DNA of 64,000 bases from Clostridiales bacterium (GCA_017428545.1 JAFRQR010000009.1:1-64000), one strand, 5' to 3'. Counted from the first letter of the stretch, positions 35,346 to 44,680 are shown. Notes: a model not told the origin generated them from the sequence alone. A program made the numbers and translations.

Positions 35346-36875
35346 TCAGTAAAAGAGTTTCTTCCCCGCCTCATAAAGACGTGCGCCCAGTTCGCTCTTT
35401 CTCTGTGGGTGAAGCTCCAGCGGCGTCGACAGATCCTTGGCCGAAACGACGAGGCAATCCGGAACATCTTTCTCCGCCTGCTTCTGCTGCTCCTGGATCC
35501 GTGTCCAGCCGGCAGGTGTTTCTCCCGTAACCGGGTCGGTATAGTCCGCCATTTCCACGCAGACGACCGGAAGGTCCTGATCGAAGTATTTTCTCCAGCT
35601 TCGGATCATTTTACTGAACTTCTCCGCATATCTTTCCGGTTCTTCGGCATTTGCTTCACCCTGATACCACAGAGCTCCGCGGAAAGTATAATCTTTCAGC
35701 GGTCGGACGGAAGTCTTATATAAAGCGGTCGGGATCTCCTGACCCATGTAAAAATGCGGGACCTCGGCGTCTGCTATTTTTCCGGCGGCCATTTTCCAAG
35801 TCCCGAAGAGCTCTACGACTTCGTCACCCGAGCGCACATAGTATGGATGTTCTGCGACAAATCCGCCGTCACCGGTCTCGATGATGAGTCTTACGGTGAT
35901 CCTGTTCTTTCCTTTACGGAGGATCGATCCGTCGAAGGGATATTTTCTCGGCGGATAGCGGTACTCGGTCTTTCCGACGAGGGTGCCGTTGATAAATGTC
36001 TGATCGGCATCGATCAGATCACCAAGGTAAAGGAAAGAGTCCCCGACAGGTTCTTTTTCCAAGGTGAAGTCCTTATAAAACCAGACGATCCCGTTAACTC
36101 CCTCGCCGTTCTTTTTCAGGAGCATCCCGGGCACGGTGAAATCCCGGGCATCCTCCGGAATTTCATCGATCCTCTTTTCATCCTCGTCAGATGAGAGGGC
36201 ACCGCGCCATCCGGCAATACTTCTGTCGCGATCCTTGATATAATCCTTCAGCTTATCCTTTCCCATGAAAGGCGCCATCTTCTCTTCGTAATCACCGAAA
36301 TCCGAAAGCAGTTCTCTAGGCATCCAGGACTCGATCGTCGATCCGCCCTGTGCCGCAAGGATGAGACCGATCGGGATCTTGATGTCATCATAAAGTCTTC
36401 TTGCAAAGTAAAAACCCGCCGCGCTCATCTCCCCGATCTTTTCGGGTGTTGCGTCAGTCCAGGCATTATCGGCAAGGTCTGCGATCTCATTTTCTTCCAT
36501 ATTGAACTGCGGAGTCACACGGTACTGGCGGATCAGAGGATAGTTCGAATTCGCCACTTCTTCATTTGAAACATCCAGAGTTCTCGAAACCGGGAGTTCC
36601 ATATTCGACTGTCCGGCCAGATAGAAGACATCACCGAAGCAGACATCCGAAATGACAACTTCCGAGCTCCCTTTTACCGTGAGCGTCAGTCCTGTCGCCG
36701 CCTCATGCGGCGCAAGGCCGATCAGGAATTTACCGTCTTTGACCTCTGAAGTATATTTCTTATCTTCCAGATATGCTTCTACGATCTTTGCTTGATCGTC
36801 TTTTCCCCAGACAAAGACTTCCTTTTGCCTTTGCAGGATCATCCCGTTTCCGAAAACAGCCGCTAATTTCAGCAT
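35346..36875 (-). CDS. SGNH-type sialate O-acetylesterase family protein (possible acetylxylan esterase)
   Basis: 509 residues with the block I nucleophile FYLAGQSNMELP (Ser at about 93), block II-like GGSTIESWMP, WYQGEANAEE and the final His in LELHPQRKSELGARL. A beta-sandwich insert lies at about 225-345. No signal peptide is seen, so it should be cytoplasmic and act on imported oligosaccharides. Family members deacetylate sialic acids or xylan; the uronate and xylo-oligosaccharide setting favours acetylated glucuronoxylan fragments (inference). It is divergent from yesL, with an ACTAGCATGG site between them. Confidence 0.85.
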   Translation of the reverse strand: MLKLAAVFGNGMILQRQKEVFVWGKDDQAKIVEAYLEDKKYTSEVKDGKFLIGLAPHEAATGLTLTVKGSSEVVISDVCFGDVFYLAGQSNMELPVSRTLDVSNEEVANSNYPLIRQYRVTPQFNMEENEIADLADNAWTDATPEKIGEMSAAGFYFARRLYDDIKIPIGLILAAQGGSTIESWMPRELLSDFGDYEEKMAPFMGKDKLKDYIKDRDRSIAGWRGALSSDEDEKRIDEIPEDARDFTVPGMLLKKNGEGVNGIVWFYKDFTLEKEPVGDSFLYLGDLIDADQTFINGTLVGKTEYRYPPRKYPFDGSILRKGKNRITVRLIIETGDGGFVAEHPYYVRSGDEVVELFGTWKMAAGKIADAEVPHFYMGQEIPTALYKTSVRPLKDYTFRGALWYQGEANAEEPERYAEKFSKMIRSWRKYFDQDLPVVCVEMADYTDPVTGETPAGWTRIQEQQKQAEKDVPDCLVVSAKDLSTPLELHPQRKSELGARLYEAGKKLFY

Positions 36876-36967
36876 TTTTCTATCCTTATTTCCTTCCCGA
36901 AGAAATGATTTCTTTCATTTATGTTTATAAGATAGCACACTGCGTTGTTCTTTTCCATTGCTTTAAC

Positions 36968-36977
36968 ACTAGCATGG
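36968..36977. promoter_or_regulatory. CTAG operator candidate between the esterase and yesL genes
   Basis: ACTAGCATGG is identical over ten bases to the spacer operator of the importer promoter. It lies 92 bases before the esterase start and 75 before yesL, where it could control either gene. Confidence 0.5.
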
Positions 36978-37051
36978 AAGATATCGGTTTTACTCTTGTT
37001 TTTTCCGGTTTTACCATCTAATATATTGAGGAAAAGGAGATTCCCGAACCT

Positions 37052-37891
37052 ATGGAACAGTCATCTTTCGATCGCGTAACGAACAGTAAATTTTATGCTC
37101 TCGGTGAAAAACTGGGAGATATCATGATCTTAAGTCTTTGCTGGCTGATCTGCTGCATCCCGGTCATTACGATCGGACCTTCTTGTGCAGCTCTTTATTA
37201 TGCGGTCCACAAACGATTCGAAGATAAGTCTGAAACTCCGGCAAAAGACTTCTTCCGCTCTTTCCGTACGAATCTTGTTCAGGGTATCATTCTGACTGTT
37301 ATTTATCTTTTGTATCTCGGCATTACCGGATTTAACCTCTATGTCGCCATCTTCGGCTTTAACGGAACGTTTCTTCCGTCCTGGTATACACCGGTCGCCA
37401 TAGTTCTTCTTTTACCTTTTCTTTTCAGCGCTTTGTATGTCTTCCCTTATCTGTCGAGATTTAAAAACACGGTTAAGACGACACTCTTTCACGGTTTTAC
37501 TTTCTCCACGATGTATCCGGGACATACCATGATAATGTGGCTTTACGTCATCTTGTCCGCCGTTCTGATGATCTTTTTCTTCCCTTCGCTTCTGTTCGCA
37601 CCATTTACCTGCTGCTATCTTTGCCGCAGATACTGCGAGCGCGATTTTAACTATGCACTTCTCCTGCGCGACAAACGTGAGCATCCGGAAAAGTATCAGG
37701 ATGAGACCGCGGAGACGGAAGAGGACGAGGAAGATATCGACGAAGATCTTTATGAAGAGTATGAGATCGACGAAGAGGATGATGACCTCGAAGAAGATCC
37801 CGACGATGATGCTGATGAGGATGAAGACCTCGAAGAAGACGTGAAAGATGATGAAGTTTGTCAGGTTGACGATGATTCTCCTTCGGAATAA
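37052..37891 (+). CDS. YesL-family (DUF624) membrane protein with a long acidic tail
   Basis: 279 residues. The first 205 are a DUF624 protein: the N-terminal LGEKLGDIMILSLCWLICCIPVITIGPS, then five membrane segments. YesL-like genes typically sit beside LplB/LplC-type importers for plant polysaccharides. The last 63 residues (217-279) contain about 42 Asp/Glu and no hydrophobic segment, and should be disordered and cytoplasmic. That tail is not part of the usual family. AAAGGAG lies upstream of the ATG. Confidence 0.85.
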   Translation: MEQSSFDRVTNSKFYALGEKLGDIMILSLCWLICCIPVITIGPSCAALYYAVHKRFEDKSETPAKDFFRSFRTNLVQGIILTVIYLLYLGITGFNLYVAIFGFNGTFLPSWYTPVAIVLLLPFLFSALYVFPYLSRFKNTVKTTLFHGFTFSTMYPGHTMIMWLYVILSAVLMIFFFPSLLFAPFTCCYLCRRYCERDFNYALLLRDKREHPEKYQDETAETEEDEEDIDEDLYEEYEIDEEDDDLEEDPDDDADEDEDLEEDVKDDEVCQVDDDSPSE

Positions 37892-37912
37892 ATTAACTTA
37901 GGAATGTTATGT

Positions 37913-38359
37913 ATGGGGTACAAAATGCTATTTAGACTCGTGGCCGAAACCACTGCCGCTGCTGAAGAAAGCGTACAACTGGACACCACAACTTCTGCTG
38001 TATGTCTTGCGGTCCTCGTGATCGCTTTGATCGCTGCAGTAGTTTTTGTATTTATGGGCTTTAAGGGCGTTAACCGTGAACTGAAAAGAGATGATGCGAC
38101 TCATGCCGTTCCCAAAAACGTATTGATCCGCTCTACTCTTTTCCTCGTCGCAGCTGTATTGTGCATTGTGATCGTTTACTGCGTGTTGAACTACAAATCC
38201 GTCTACGAAGGTAAAAACTCGCTTACCGAGCTTTTTCTCGCATGCCTTCTGTCCTGTGCAAAAACTTGGGGCTGGCTTGCGGCAATTCCGTGGATCATGA
38301 CTCTTTTCCGCAGGCAGACTCTCGGAGGCAGTCGGAGAAACGATACCGACAAAATGTGA
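37913..38359 (+). CDS. Unrecognised membrane protein
   Basis: About 148 residues; three in-frame ATGs compete (37904, 37913, 37925), and 37913 has the best spacing from AGGA. Three hydrophobic segments (about 26-48, 70-92 and a weaker 105-122), with a basic loop (FKGVNRELKRDDATHAVPKN) and a basic C-terminus. It follows yesL by about 20 bases and is probably cotranscribed. I recognise no family. Confidence 0.6.
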   Translation: MGYKMLFRLVAETTAAAEESVQLDTTTSAVCLAVLVIALIAAVVFVFMGFKGVNRELKRDDATHAVPKNVLIRSTLFLVAAVLCIVIVYCVLNYKSVYEGKNSLTELFLACLLSCAKTWGWLAAIPWIMTLFRRQTLGGSRRNDTDKM

Positions 38360-38388
38360 TCGGACCATCAGAAAAGGCATTTTTATCC

Positions 38389-38424
38389 TTGACATTATTC
38401 TAGTTCGCTAGTATGCTAGTTGCA
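38389..38424 (+). promoter_or_regulatory. Promoter and triple CTAG operator of uxuA-uxuB
   Basis: TTGACA (38389-38394), 17-base spacer, TATGCT (38412-38417). Three CTAG cores (38400, 38408, 38416) overlap the spacer and -10, and the 12-base GTATGCTAGTTG recurs in reverse at the importer promoter. Confidence 0.75.
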
Positions 38425-38460
38425 GAACGTGAGTAATCGTGAAGAAAAGAGGCTCTCATT

Positions 38461-39534
38461 ATGAAGATGGTCTTTCGTTGGTGGCCGCACGGCGACGATA
38501 CGGTGACACTGGCTCAAATCCGCCAAATTCCGGGTGTTTCCGGTGTAGCTACAATGTTCTCTGATATTCCGGCGGGTGAAGTATGGCCGCTGGAAACGGT
38601 CATGGCGCTTCGTGATCAGGTTCAGGAGGCCGGCCTCGAGATGGAAGTCATCGAAAGCGTAAATATCCACGAAGATATCAAAAAGGGCCTTTCTTCCCGT
38701 GACGAGTATATCCAGAACTATATCACCACCATGAAGAATCTTCATGAAGCCGGTGTCAAATGCATCTGCTACAACTTCATGCCTGTCATGGACTGGTTTA
38801 GAAGCAGACTCGAATCGCCTCTTTCTGACGGTTCTTTTGCCATGGCGTATGAGCATGCTTACGCAAGTTCCCTGACTCTTGACCGTATCATCTCTGCTAT
38901 GATGAACGGATCTCACGATATGACCCTTCCCGGATGGGAACCTGAAAGATTCCCGGCAATGGCAAAGGATATCGAATTCTATCAGAATGTTTCCGCGGAG
39001 GAATATTTTAAGAACATTACTTATTTCCTCGACGCGGTCATGCCTTATGCCGAGGAATATGACATCGATTTCGGTGTGCATCCGGATGACCCGCCGTGGC
39101 CGCTTTTCGGTCTTCCGAAGGTCGTATGTTCCGCCGAATCGATCCGTAAATATCTGGCGCTGAACAATAGTAAGAGAAACGGACTGACGCTTTGCACGGG
39201 AAGCCTGGGTGCCAACCCGGAAAACGACGTCCCGGCTATGGCCGAAGAATTCGCCGCCATGGGACGTGTGCCTTTCGTGCATCTTCGTAATGTAAAACAC
39301 ACTTCCGAAAAGGATTTCCATGAAAGTGCGCACCTTTCTTCCGAGGGTGATCTGGATATGTATGCGATCGTCGCCGCACTTCAGAAGAACGGATTTGACG
39401 GATATATCCGTCCGGATCACGGACGCCGGATCTGGGGAGAAGGATCCAGACCGGGATATGGTCTTTATGACCGCGCACTCGGATCCCAGTACATCCTGGG
39501 ACTTTGGGAAGCCGTAAAAAGAGGAGAAAAGTAA
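38461..39534 (+). CDS. uxuA: D-mannonate dehydratase
   Basis: 357 residues, the family length. MVFRWWPHGDDTVTLAQIRQIPGVSGVATMFSDIPAGEVW at the start and FGVHPDDPPWPLFGLPKVV are diagnostic; HLRN and RPDHGRRIWGE supply further metal and active-site residues. It dehydrates D-mannonate to 2-keto-3-deoxygluconate, the KdgK substrate. Forty bases separate it from uxuB. Confidence 0.97.
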   Translation: MKMVFRWWPHGDDTVTLAQIRQIPGVSGVATMFSDIPAGEVWPLETVMALRDQVQEAGLEMEVIESVNIHEDIKKGLSSRDEYIQNYITTMKNLHEAGVKCICYNFMPVMDWFRSRLESPLSDGSFAMAYEHAYASSLTLDRIISAMMNGSHDMTLPGWEPERFPAMAKDIEFYQNVSAEEYFKNITYFLDAVMPYAEEYDIDFGVHPDDPPWPLFGLPKVVCSAESIRKYLALNNSKRNGLTLCTGSLGANPENDVPAMAEEFAAMGRVPFVHLRNVKHTSEKDFHESAHLSSEGDLDMYAIVAALQKNGFDGYIRPDHGRRIWGEGSRPGYGLYDRALGSQYILGLWEAVKRGEK

Positions 39535-39573
39535 ACTCTCTTTTTGAATTTCATATTACAGGAGGCGCTTATC

Positions 39574-41196
39574 ATGCTCTCTATTTCCATGAACAGGAAC
39601 AGTCTCAAAAGAACATCGGACTGGGCCGGGATCAACGTGACTCTTCCTAAGTTCGATCTTGAAAAGGTCTCTGAAAAAACCATTTCCGAACCTACCTGGC
39701 TGCACTTCGGTGCCGGAAACATTTTCCGCGGCTTCATCGCACGTCTTTCCCAGGATCTTCTCAACCAGGGACTTTCGGATACGGGTATCATCGCGGCAGA
39801 TACTTTTGACTATGAGATCATCGACCGCATCTACCGTCCGTTCGATGACCTGACACTGATGGTCGATCTTCGTCCCGACGGAAGTACCGGATATGAGATC
39901 ATCGGAAGTATCGCTGAGTCCAGAAAAGCCGATCCTTCCGATTCGAAAGAGATGTCCCGTCTTTATGAGATCGCAGCTGCTCCTTCTCTTCAGATGATCA
40001 GTTTCACGATCACCGAAAAGGGATACGCGCTATATGACATGGGTGGGAAACTTCTCCCAATTGTTCAAAAAGATATGGACGAAGGACCGGCCTTTGCAAG
40101 GCACGCGATGAGTATCGTATGTGCGCTTTTATGGGAGCGCTTTTCAAACGGTGCCTATCCGTTAGCTCTGGCATCGATGGATAACTGCAGCCAGAATGGC
40201 AAGAAACTTAAGGACAGTATTCTTGAGATCGCCACGGCATGGCAGGCCAAAGGTTTCGTAACTTCTGAATTCCTAAGCTACCTCAACGACAGTTCCCGCG
40301 TTTCGTTCCCGTGGAGCATGATCGACAAGATCACCCCGCGTCCGGACGCTTCCGTGGAAAAGATGATCAATGACATGGGAATTTCAGATATGAGTCCTTT
40401 TACCACGGCAAAAGGAACCTTCATCGCGCCATTTGTAAATGCGGAAGTTCCGCAGTATCTGGTCATGGAAGATGCTTTCCCGAACGGCCGTCCGATGCTG
40501 GAAAAAGCAGGCGTTTACATGACCGACAGAAATACCGTAAATAAGGCGGAAAGAATGAAGGTCACAACTTGTCTCAACCCGCTTCACACGGCACTTGCCG
40601 TATATGGATGTCTCCTCGGATACACACGCATTTCCGATGAGATGAAAGATCCCGAGCTCGTTGCCCTGATCAGAAAGATCGGCTATAACGAAGGACTTCC
40701 GGTAGTCACGGATCCGAAGATCTTAAATCCGGAAAAGTTCCTCGCAGAAGTCATCGAAGAGCGCCTGCCGAATCCGTTTATCCCGGATGCACCGCAGCGT
40801 ATCGCGACAGATACGAGTCTGAAAGTTCCGATCCGTTTCGGCGAAACGATCAAATCGTACATTTCCGATCCGTCTCTTTCGGTGGATTCTCTTACTTACA
40901 TTCCATTGGCGCTGGCCGGATGGCTCCGCTATCTTCTGGGGATCAGCGATAAGGGAGAGGAAATGAGTCTTAGTTCCGATCCGCTTCTTTCCTCGCTTCA
41001 GGAGCAGCTGAAGGACGTCCGTTTCGGTGAACCTTCGAGCGTAAAGGGCCGTTTGGACGGTCTTTTGAGCAATGATTCCGTCTTTGGCGCGGATCTTGTG
41101 GCCTGCGGACTTTCCCCGAAGATCGAAGAGTATCTTTCTGAGATGATCGAGGGTCCGGGAGCCGTAAGACGCACGTTGAAAAAGTATCTCGATTAA
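39574..41196 (+). CDS. uxuB: D-fructuronate (mannonate) reductase, mannitol dehydrogenase family
   Basis: 540 residues from the ATG at 39574 (GGAGG upstream). The N-terminal nucleotide-binding domain starts LHFGAGNIFRGFIARL; KITPRPD and the catalytic helix around MKVTTCLNPLHTALAVYG are typical of the polyol/mannonate dehydrogenases. It reduces fructuronate from UxaC to mannonate for UxuA. Second gene of uxuAB. Confidence 0.93.
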   Translation: MLSISMNRNSLKRTSDWAGINVTLPKFDLEKVSEKTISEPTWLHFGAGNIFRGFIARLSQDLLNQGLSDTGIIAADTFDYEIIDRIYRPFDDLTLMVDLRPDGSTGYEIIGSIAESRKADPSDSKEMSRLYEIAAAPSLQMISFTITEKGYALYDMGGKLLPIVQKDMDEGPAFARHAMSIVCALLWERFSNGAYPLALASMDNCSQNGKKLKDSILEIATAWQAKGFVTSEFLSYLNDSSRVSFPWSMIDKITPRPDASVEKMINDMGISDMSPFTTAKGTFIAPFVNAEVPQYLVMEDAFPNGRPMLEKAGVYMTDRNTVNKAERMKVTTCLNPLHTALAVYGCLLGYTRISDEMKDPELVALIRKIGYNEGLPVVTDPKILNPEKFLAEVIEERLPNPFIPDAPQRIATDTSLKVPIRFGETIKSYISDPSLSVDSLTYIPLALAGWLRYLLGISDKGEEMSLSSDPLLSSLQEQLKDVRFGEPSSVKGRLDGLLSNDSVFGADLVACGLSPKIEEYLSEMIEGPGAVRRTLKKYLD

Positions 41197-41208
41197 ATTA
41201 TTCAAAAC

Positions 41209-41244
41209 TTGTATACTAGTCAAAAATATTGTATATTTACTAGT
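41209..41244 (+). promoter_or_regulatory. Promoter and two ACTAGT sites of the GntR regulator gene
   Basis: TTGTAT (41209-41214), 17-base spacer, TATATT (41232-41237). ACTAGT occurs in the spacer (41215-41220) and just after the -10 (41239-41244), suggesting autoregulation. Confidence 0.6.
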
Positions 41245-41272
41245 GTATTAATTTTCCAAGGAGCTCTTCCAT

Positions 41273-41956
41273 ATGAATGTTCCACCTAAGAATGTCAATG
41301 AGACCAACCGAGAATACGCGTTCCGCGTGATCAGCGCAAATATCATCAGCCTGGATATCGAACCGGGCAGCATGATCGGTGAGCAGGAGATCGCGACGAT
41401 GCTCGGACTCTCCCGTACCCCCGTTCACGAGGCATTCCTTGAACTTTCCAAGTCCAAGATCGTGGACATCCTTCCGCAGAAGGGCTGCAGAGTTTCCATG
41501 ATCGACTCTGATCTGATCCGTGAAGCCAGATTCCTCCGTATTACCGTCGAGACGGCTCTTGTCGAAGACGCCTGCGAGCTCGCCAAGGAAGAAGACCTTC
41601 GCGAACTGGAAGATAATCTGGAGCTTCAGGAATTCTATCTTTCCAAAGATGCCGACAAACTGCTGGCACTGGATAATGAATTCCATAAACTGATCTACAG
41701 CATCTGCAATAAGATGCAGTGCTATTACATGGTCAGCCTGATGAGCATGCACTTCGACCGTGTAAGAAGTCTGAGTCTGCACTCCGTAAAAGATCTTAAG
41801 ATCGTTTCGGATCACAGAGCGATCTTAAATGCCATCAAGAAAAAGGATCCGGCCGCTGCAAGAGCTGCTTTCCAGAAGCATATGGCCCGCTTCGAACTCG
41901 ACTGGAGCATCATCTGCAACGAGTACAAGCAGTATATTTCCGACGGAAGCACATGA
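41273..41956 (+). CDS. GntR-family regulator, FadR/UxuR-like, of the uronate genes
   Basis: 227 residues. The winged helix-turn-helix is at about 15-75 (IGEQEIATMLGLSRTPVHEAFLELSKSKIV), followed by an all-helical FCD ligand domain with the metal-binding pattern of Asp and His residues (LDNEFHKLIYSICN, VSDHRAILNAI). FCD regulators commonly respond to uronates or other organic acids. Position after uxuAB and the ACTAGT sites at its own promoter support control of the local regulon (inference). Its stop overlaps the next start by 4 bases. Confidence 0.88.
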   Translation: MNVPPKNVNETNREYAFRVISANIISLDIEPGSMIGEQEIATMLGLSRTPVHEAFLELSKSKIVDILPQKGCRVSMIDSDLIREARFLRITVETALVEDACELAKEEDLRELEDNLELQEFYLSKDADKLLALDNEFHKLIYSICNKMQCYYMVSLMSMHFDRVRSLSLHSVKDLKIVSDHRAILNAIKKKDPAAARAAFQKHMARFELDWSIICNEYKQYISDGST

Positions 41957-43059
41957 TCTGTTCCGAGAAAAAGACCGATATATGGCAATACCTGACGACC
42001 GCCCGAAAACCGGTCGTTCTTTATGGAACGGGAAACGGCGCCGATAAGATCCTTGATCAGCTGATCTTAAGAAACATCCCCGTTTCCGGAGTCTTTGCGA
42101 GCAGTACCTTCGTCCGTGACCGTTCCTTCCGGGGTTTTAAAGTCGAGACCTATGAAGCGCTCAGAGCGCGCTTTCCGGACATGATCGTCCTTGTGTGCTT
42201 CGGCACTTCCCTTCCTGACGTTCTTTCGAATATCGACCGTATCCGCAGCGAATGCGAAGTTTACGCTCCGGATGTTCCCGTCTATGGAAAAGAACTGTTC
42301 GACAGCGCTTTTTGCGAAGCGCATGCGGAGGAACTCGAAGAGGTGCGAAGTATCCTTTGTGATGACCTTTCAAGAGAAACTTTCGACCGCGTGATCAACT
42401 ATAAATTGACGGGCGACTATATGTTGTTAAGGCCCTGTGAATCGGCATTAGAAGACATTACATCCATGCTTTCCCTTCCCGATCCCGCACATTATATCGA
42501 CCTCGGAGCATATAACGGAGACACGGTCTCTTTCTACTCGAAACTCTTCCCTCAGATCCGGAAGATCCTGGCGGTCGAACCGGACAAAAGAAACTTCCGG
42601 AAGCTGAATGAAACGGTACAGGCGCTTTTCGGGAAGGATCAGGAGGAAGAGTCCTGCGGAGAAAGTGATAAAGTATCAGTTTCCTGCATCCGGTCCTTGA
42701 TCTCAGATCACGACGGGACCGCTTTTGTGCCGAGAAACAGAGGACGCGGAGTGCACGAAACAGCAGAAGCAGACAAGGGCGAAGAGCTTACAGCCACGTC
42801 GCTTGTAACACTGTTACGCGACCTTCGGGCCGATCTCATCAAGATGGATGTCGAGGGAAACGAACTGCTTGCATTAAAGGGCGGAGAAAATATCATTCTT
42901 CGGGACAAGCCTTCCCTGATCGTTTCGTGTTATCACAGAAGCGAGGACCTCTTCACGCTCCCTCTTCTTCTCAAAAAACTGGTCCCTGAGTATAATGTAT
43001 ATATGCGGCATCATCCGCATCTCCTCTGTTGGGATACCGAATTTATCTTTTCGGTATAA
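41953..43059 (+). CDS. FkbM-family methyltransferase with an N-terminal Rossmann-like domain
   Basis: 368 residues. Residues about 15-120 look like a nucleotide-binding fold (VVLYGTGNGADKILDQL, then VCFGTSLPDVL). The FkbM domain follows, with SAM motif YIDLGAYNGDTVSFYSKLFP (about 180-199), LAVEPDKRNFRKL and DLIKMDVEGNELLALKGGE. It has a 4-base overlap with the uronate regulator gene, so is cotranscribed. The same two-domain layout is found in glycan-modifying methyltransferases; the substrate is unknown and its link to uronate use is not obvious. Confidence 0.82.
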   Translation: MICSEKKTDIWQYLTTARKPVVLYGTGNGADKILDQLILRNIPVSGVFASSTFVRDRSFRGFKVETYEALRARFPDMIVLVCFGTSLPDVLSNIDRIRSECEVYAPDVPVYGKELFDSAFCEAHAEELEEVRSILCDDLSRETFDRVINYKLTGDYMLLRPCESALEDITSMLSLPDPAHYIDLGAYNGDTVSFYSKLFPQIRKILAVEPDKRNFRKLNETVQALFGKDQEEESCGESDKVSVSCIRSLISDHDGTAFVPRNRGRGVHETAEADKGEELTATSLVTLLRDLRADLIKMDVEGNELLALKGGENIILRDKPSLIVSCYHRSEDLFTLPLLLKKLVPEYNVYMRHHPHLLCWDTEFIFSV

Positions 43060-43106
43060 GAGAAGGGAATGGTTGCCCCTTAAGGGCATTTGTTGGGGAG
43101 GATAAT

Positions 43107-44348
43107 ATGGCAAAAAATTGCCCCGGCTGCGGTGGTACGATGGAGTACGATCCGGGTTTTGACGCACTGGTCTGCGGATCGTGCGGCAACATCATCGACC
43201 CGAAAACTCTGCCGGATGCCGACAGTTTTTATAACGGCGAAGAAGAAACCGAAGCTCCTACGGATATTGCCGAGACACTTTCTGAATTTGAAGAACTGAC
43301 CGGCGAAATGTATGACCGCCAGGTGTATAAGTGCAGCCAGTGCGCAGGTGAAGTCCTCGTCTCCGGCACCGAGATCTCGACAAGATGCATCTACTGTGGA
43401 TCAACATCGGTCGTATTTTCCAGGATCTCGAAGGAGAACCGTCCGGATCTGATCGTGCCTTTTTCGGTCTCGAAGGAAGAAGCCATCGAGAACGTGAAGA
43501 AAAACATCCTTTCCGGTGCTTTTATGCCAAGTGGATTCAAGAAGATCGACCCGGAACTCGTCCGCGGTATCTATATCCCGTACTTCACATACGATGGCGC
43601 GATTTCAGACACGCAGCAACACCACTTTATTGTTTCGGAAAAGACTTATGTATTTGACGGAAGTGCCGAGTTTAGAAATCTTCTGGTCGAATGCTGTAAC
43701 GCCCTCGATGACCGCTCCACGGCTCTGCTTGAACCCTATAACGTAACGGCGGCAGTCGAGTTTGATACATCTTATCTCATGGGTTTTTATTCGAATTCCC
43801 AGGATGTTACTCCGAAACAGGCACTGGGTACAGCTCAGTTGAAAGCAAAAACGATCTTTAATTCCCGGATGCAACAACTCACAAAAAACAGCAGCACGAA
43901 GACCGTGTCCTCGAATCCGAAACTGGAGCTGCATCGCACGGGGTATGTTCTTCTGCCTGTCTGGTTCGTCACGATCAACGCAAAAGGAACCCCCTATACT
44001 TTTCTCGTAAACGGTCAGTCCGGACGCTGTGCCGGTACCGCTCCCTGGAGCAAGACAAAGGTCTTTGGAACGATCGCTGCAGCAACAGCCGTCCTTTGGA
44101 CGATCCTCTTTACTTTACTCGCAACAGTCGAATTCCCGCATATCAATAGGATCACGGATTTTAATGTAGCGGATAAGCTGATCTATAGCGGAAAGTTGCA
44201 GGTCAGTTCTGGAATTCTCGCGACCGTGGCCACTATCATACTGGTCATCGCGATCAGGAAGTTCCTTCGTCTGTTGGCAAAACTGAAGCGCACCGGCTCT
44301 GTTACGACCCGCATTTTCGCCGGAAGAAGACAAGGAGGCGTCAAATGA
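43107..44348 (+). CDS. Zinc-ribbon membrane protein
   Basis: 413 residues from the ATG at 43107 (GGGGAGG upstream). Two zinc ribbons: CPGCGG...CGSCGN (about 5-25) and CSQCAGE...CIYCGS (about 74-98). A soluble region of about 200 residues follows, then two membrane segments (about 313-340 and 358-380) and a basic tail. Such proteins are often annotated as TFIIB-like zinc-ribbon proteins in Clostridia, but function is unknown. It overlaps the next gene by 4 bases. Confidence 0.75.
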   Translation: MAKNCPGCGGTMEYDPGFDALVCGSCGNIIDPKTLPDADSFYNGEEETEAPTDIAETLSEFEELTGEMYDRQVYKCSQCAGEVLVSGTEISTRCIYCGSTSVVFSRISKENRPDLIVPFSVSKEEAIENVKKNILSGAFMPSGFKKIDPELVRGIYIPYFTYDGAISDTQQHHFIVSEKTYVFDGSAEFRNLLVECCNALDDRSTALLEPYNVTAAVEFDTSYLMGFYSNSQDVTPKQALGTAQLKAKTIFNSRMQQLTKNSSTKTVSSNPKLELHRTGYVLLPVWFVTINAKGTPYTFLVNGQSGRCAGTAPWSKTKVFGTIAAATAVLWTILFTLLATVEFPHINRITDFNVADKLIYSGKLQVSSGILATVATIILVIAIRKFLRLLAKLKRTGSVTTRIFAGRRQGGVK

Positions 44349-44680
44349 ACCAGCTCCTATTTACACTAATGCGTTTCGATACGGGTGATGATATACGTGA
44401 GAGATGGCATAGAGATCTACTCAAAGATTCTCTTTTTGATGTGAAGGCATTTGCCGTCATCATCACGATCATACTCTGCGTTCTTGCACTGGCAGTAGTT
44501 ATGCTGGTCGTAGCAAAGATCCTTGAAATGAAAAACGACTATGGCGATGAGGATGAGATGCATATGAGAAAATCCAGAGCTTCCTCCACTTCCATCAACG
44601 CCAGAGTTTACTCGGACCTGGCCTCGGGATCTGTCAACTGCATGCAGCACTTTAAGTATAAAGATGTCAGCAGGCACTGA
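44345..44680 (+). CDS. Small single-pass membrane protein
   Basis: 111 residues. One membrane segment (about 37-59, AFAVIITIILCVLALAVVMLVVAKIL) follows a charged start; the tail is acidic, then Arg/Ser-rich. It overlaps the zinc-ribbon gene by 4 bases (ATGA), so the two products probably act together. No family recognised. Confidence 0.65.
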   Translation: MNQLLFTLMRFDTGDDIRERWHRDLLKDSLFDVKAFAVIITIILCVLALAVVMLVVAKILEMKNDYGDEDEMHMRKSRASSTSINARVYSDLASGSVNCMQHFKYKDVSRH

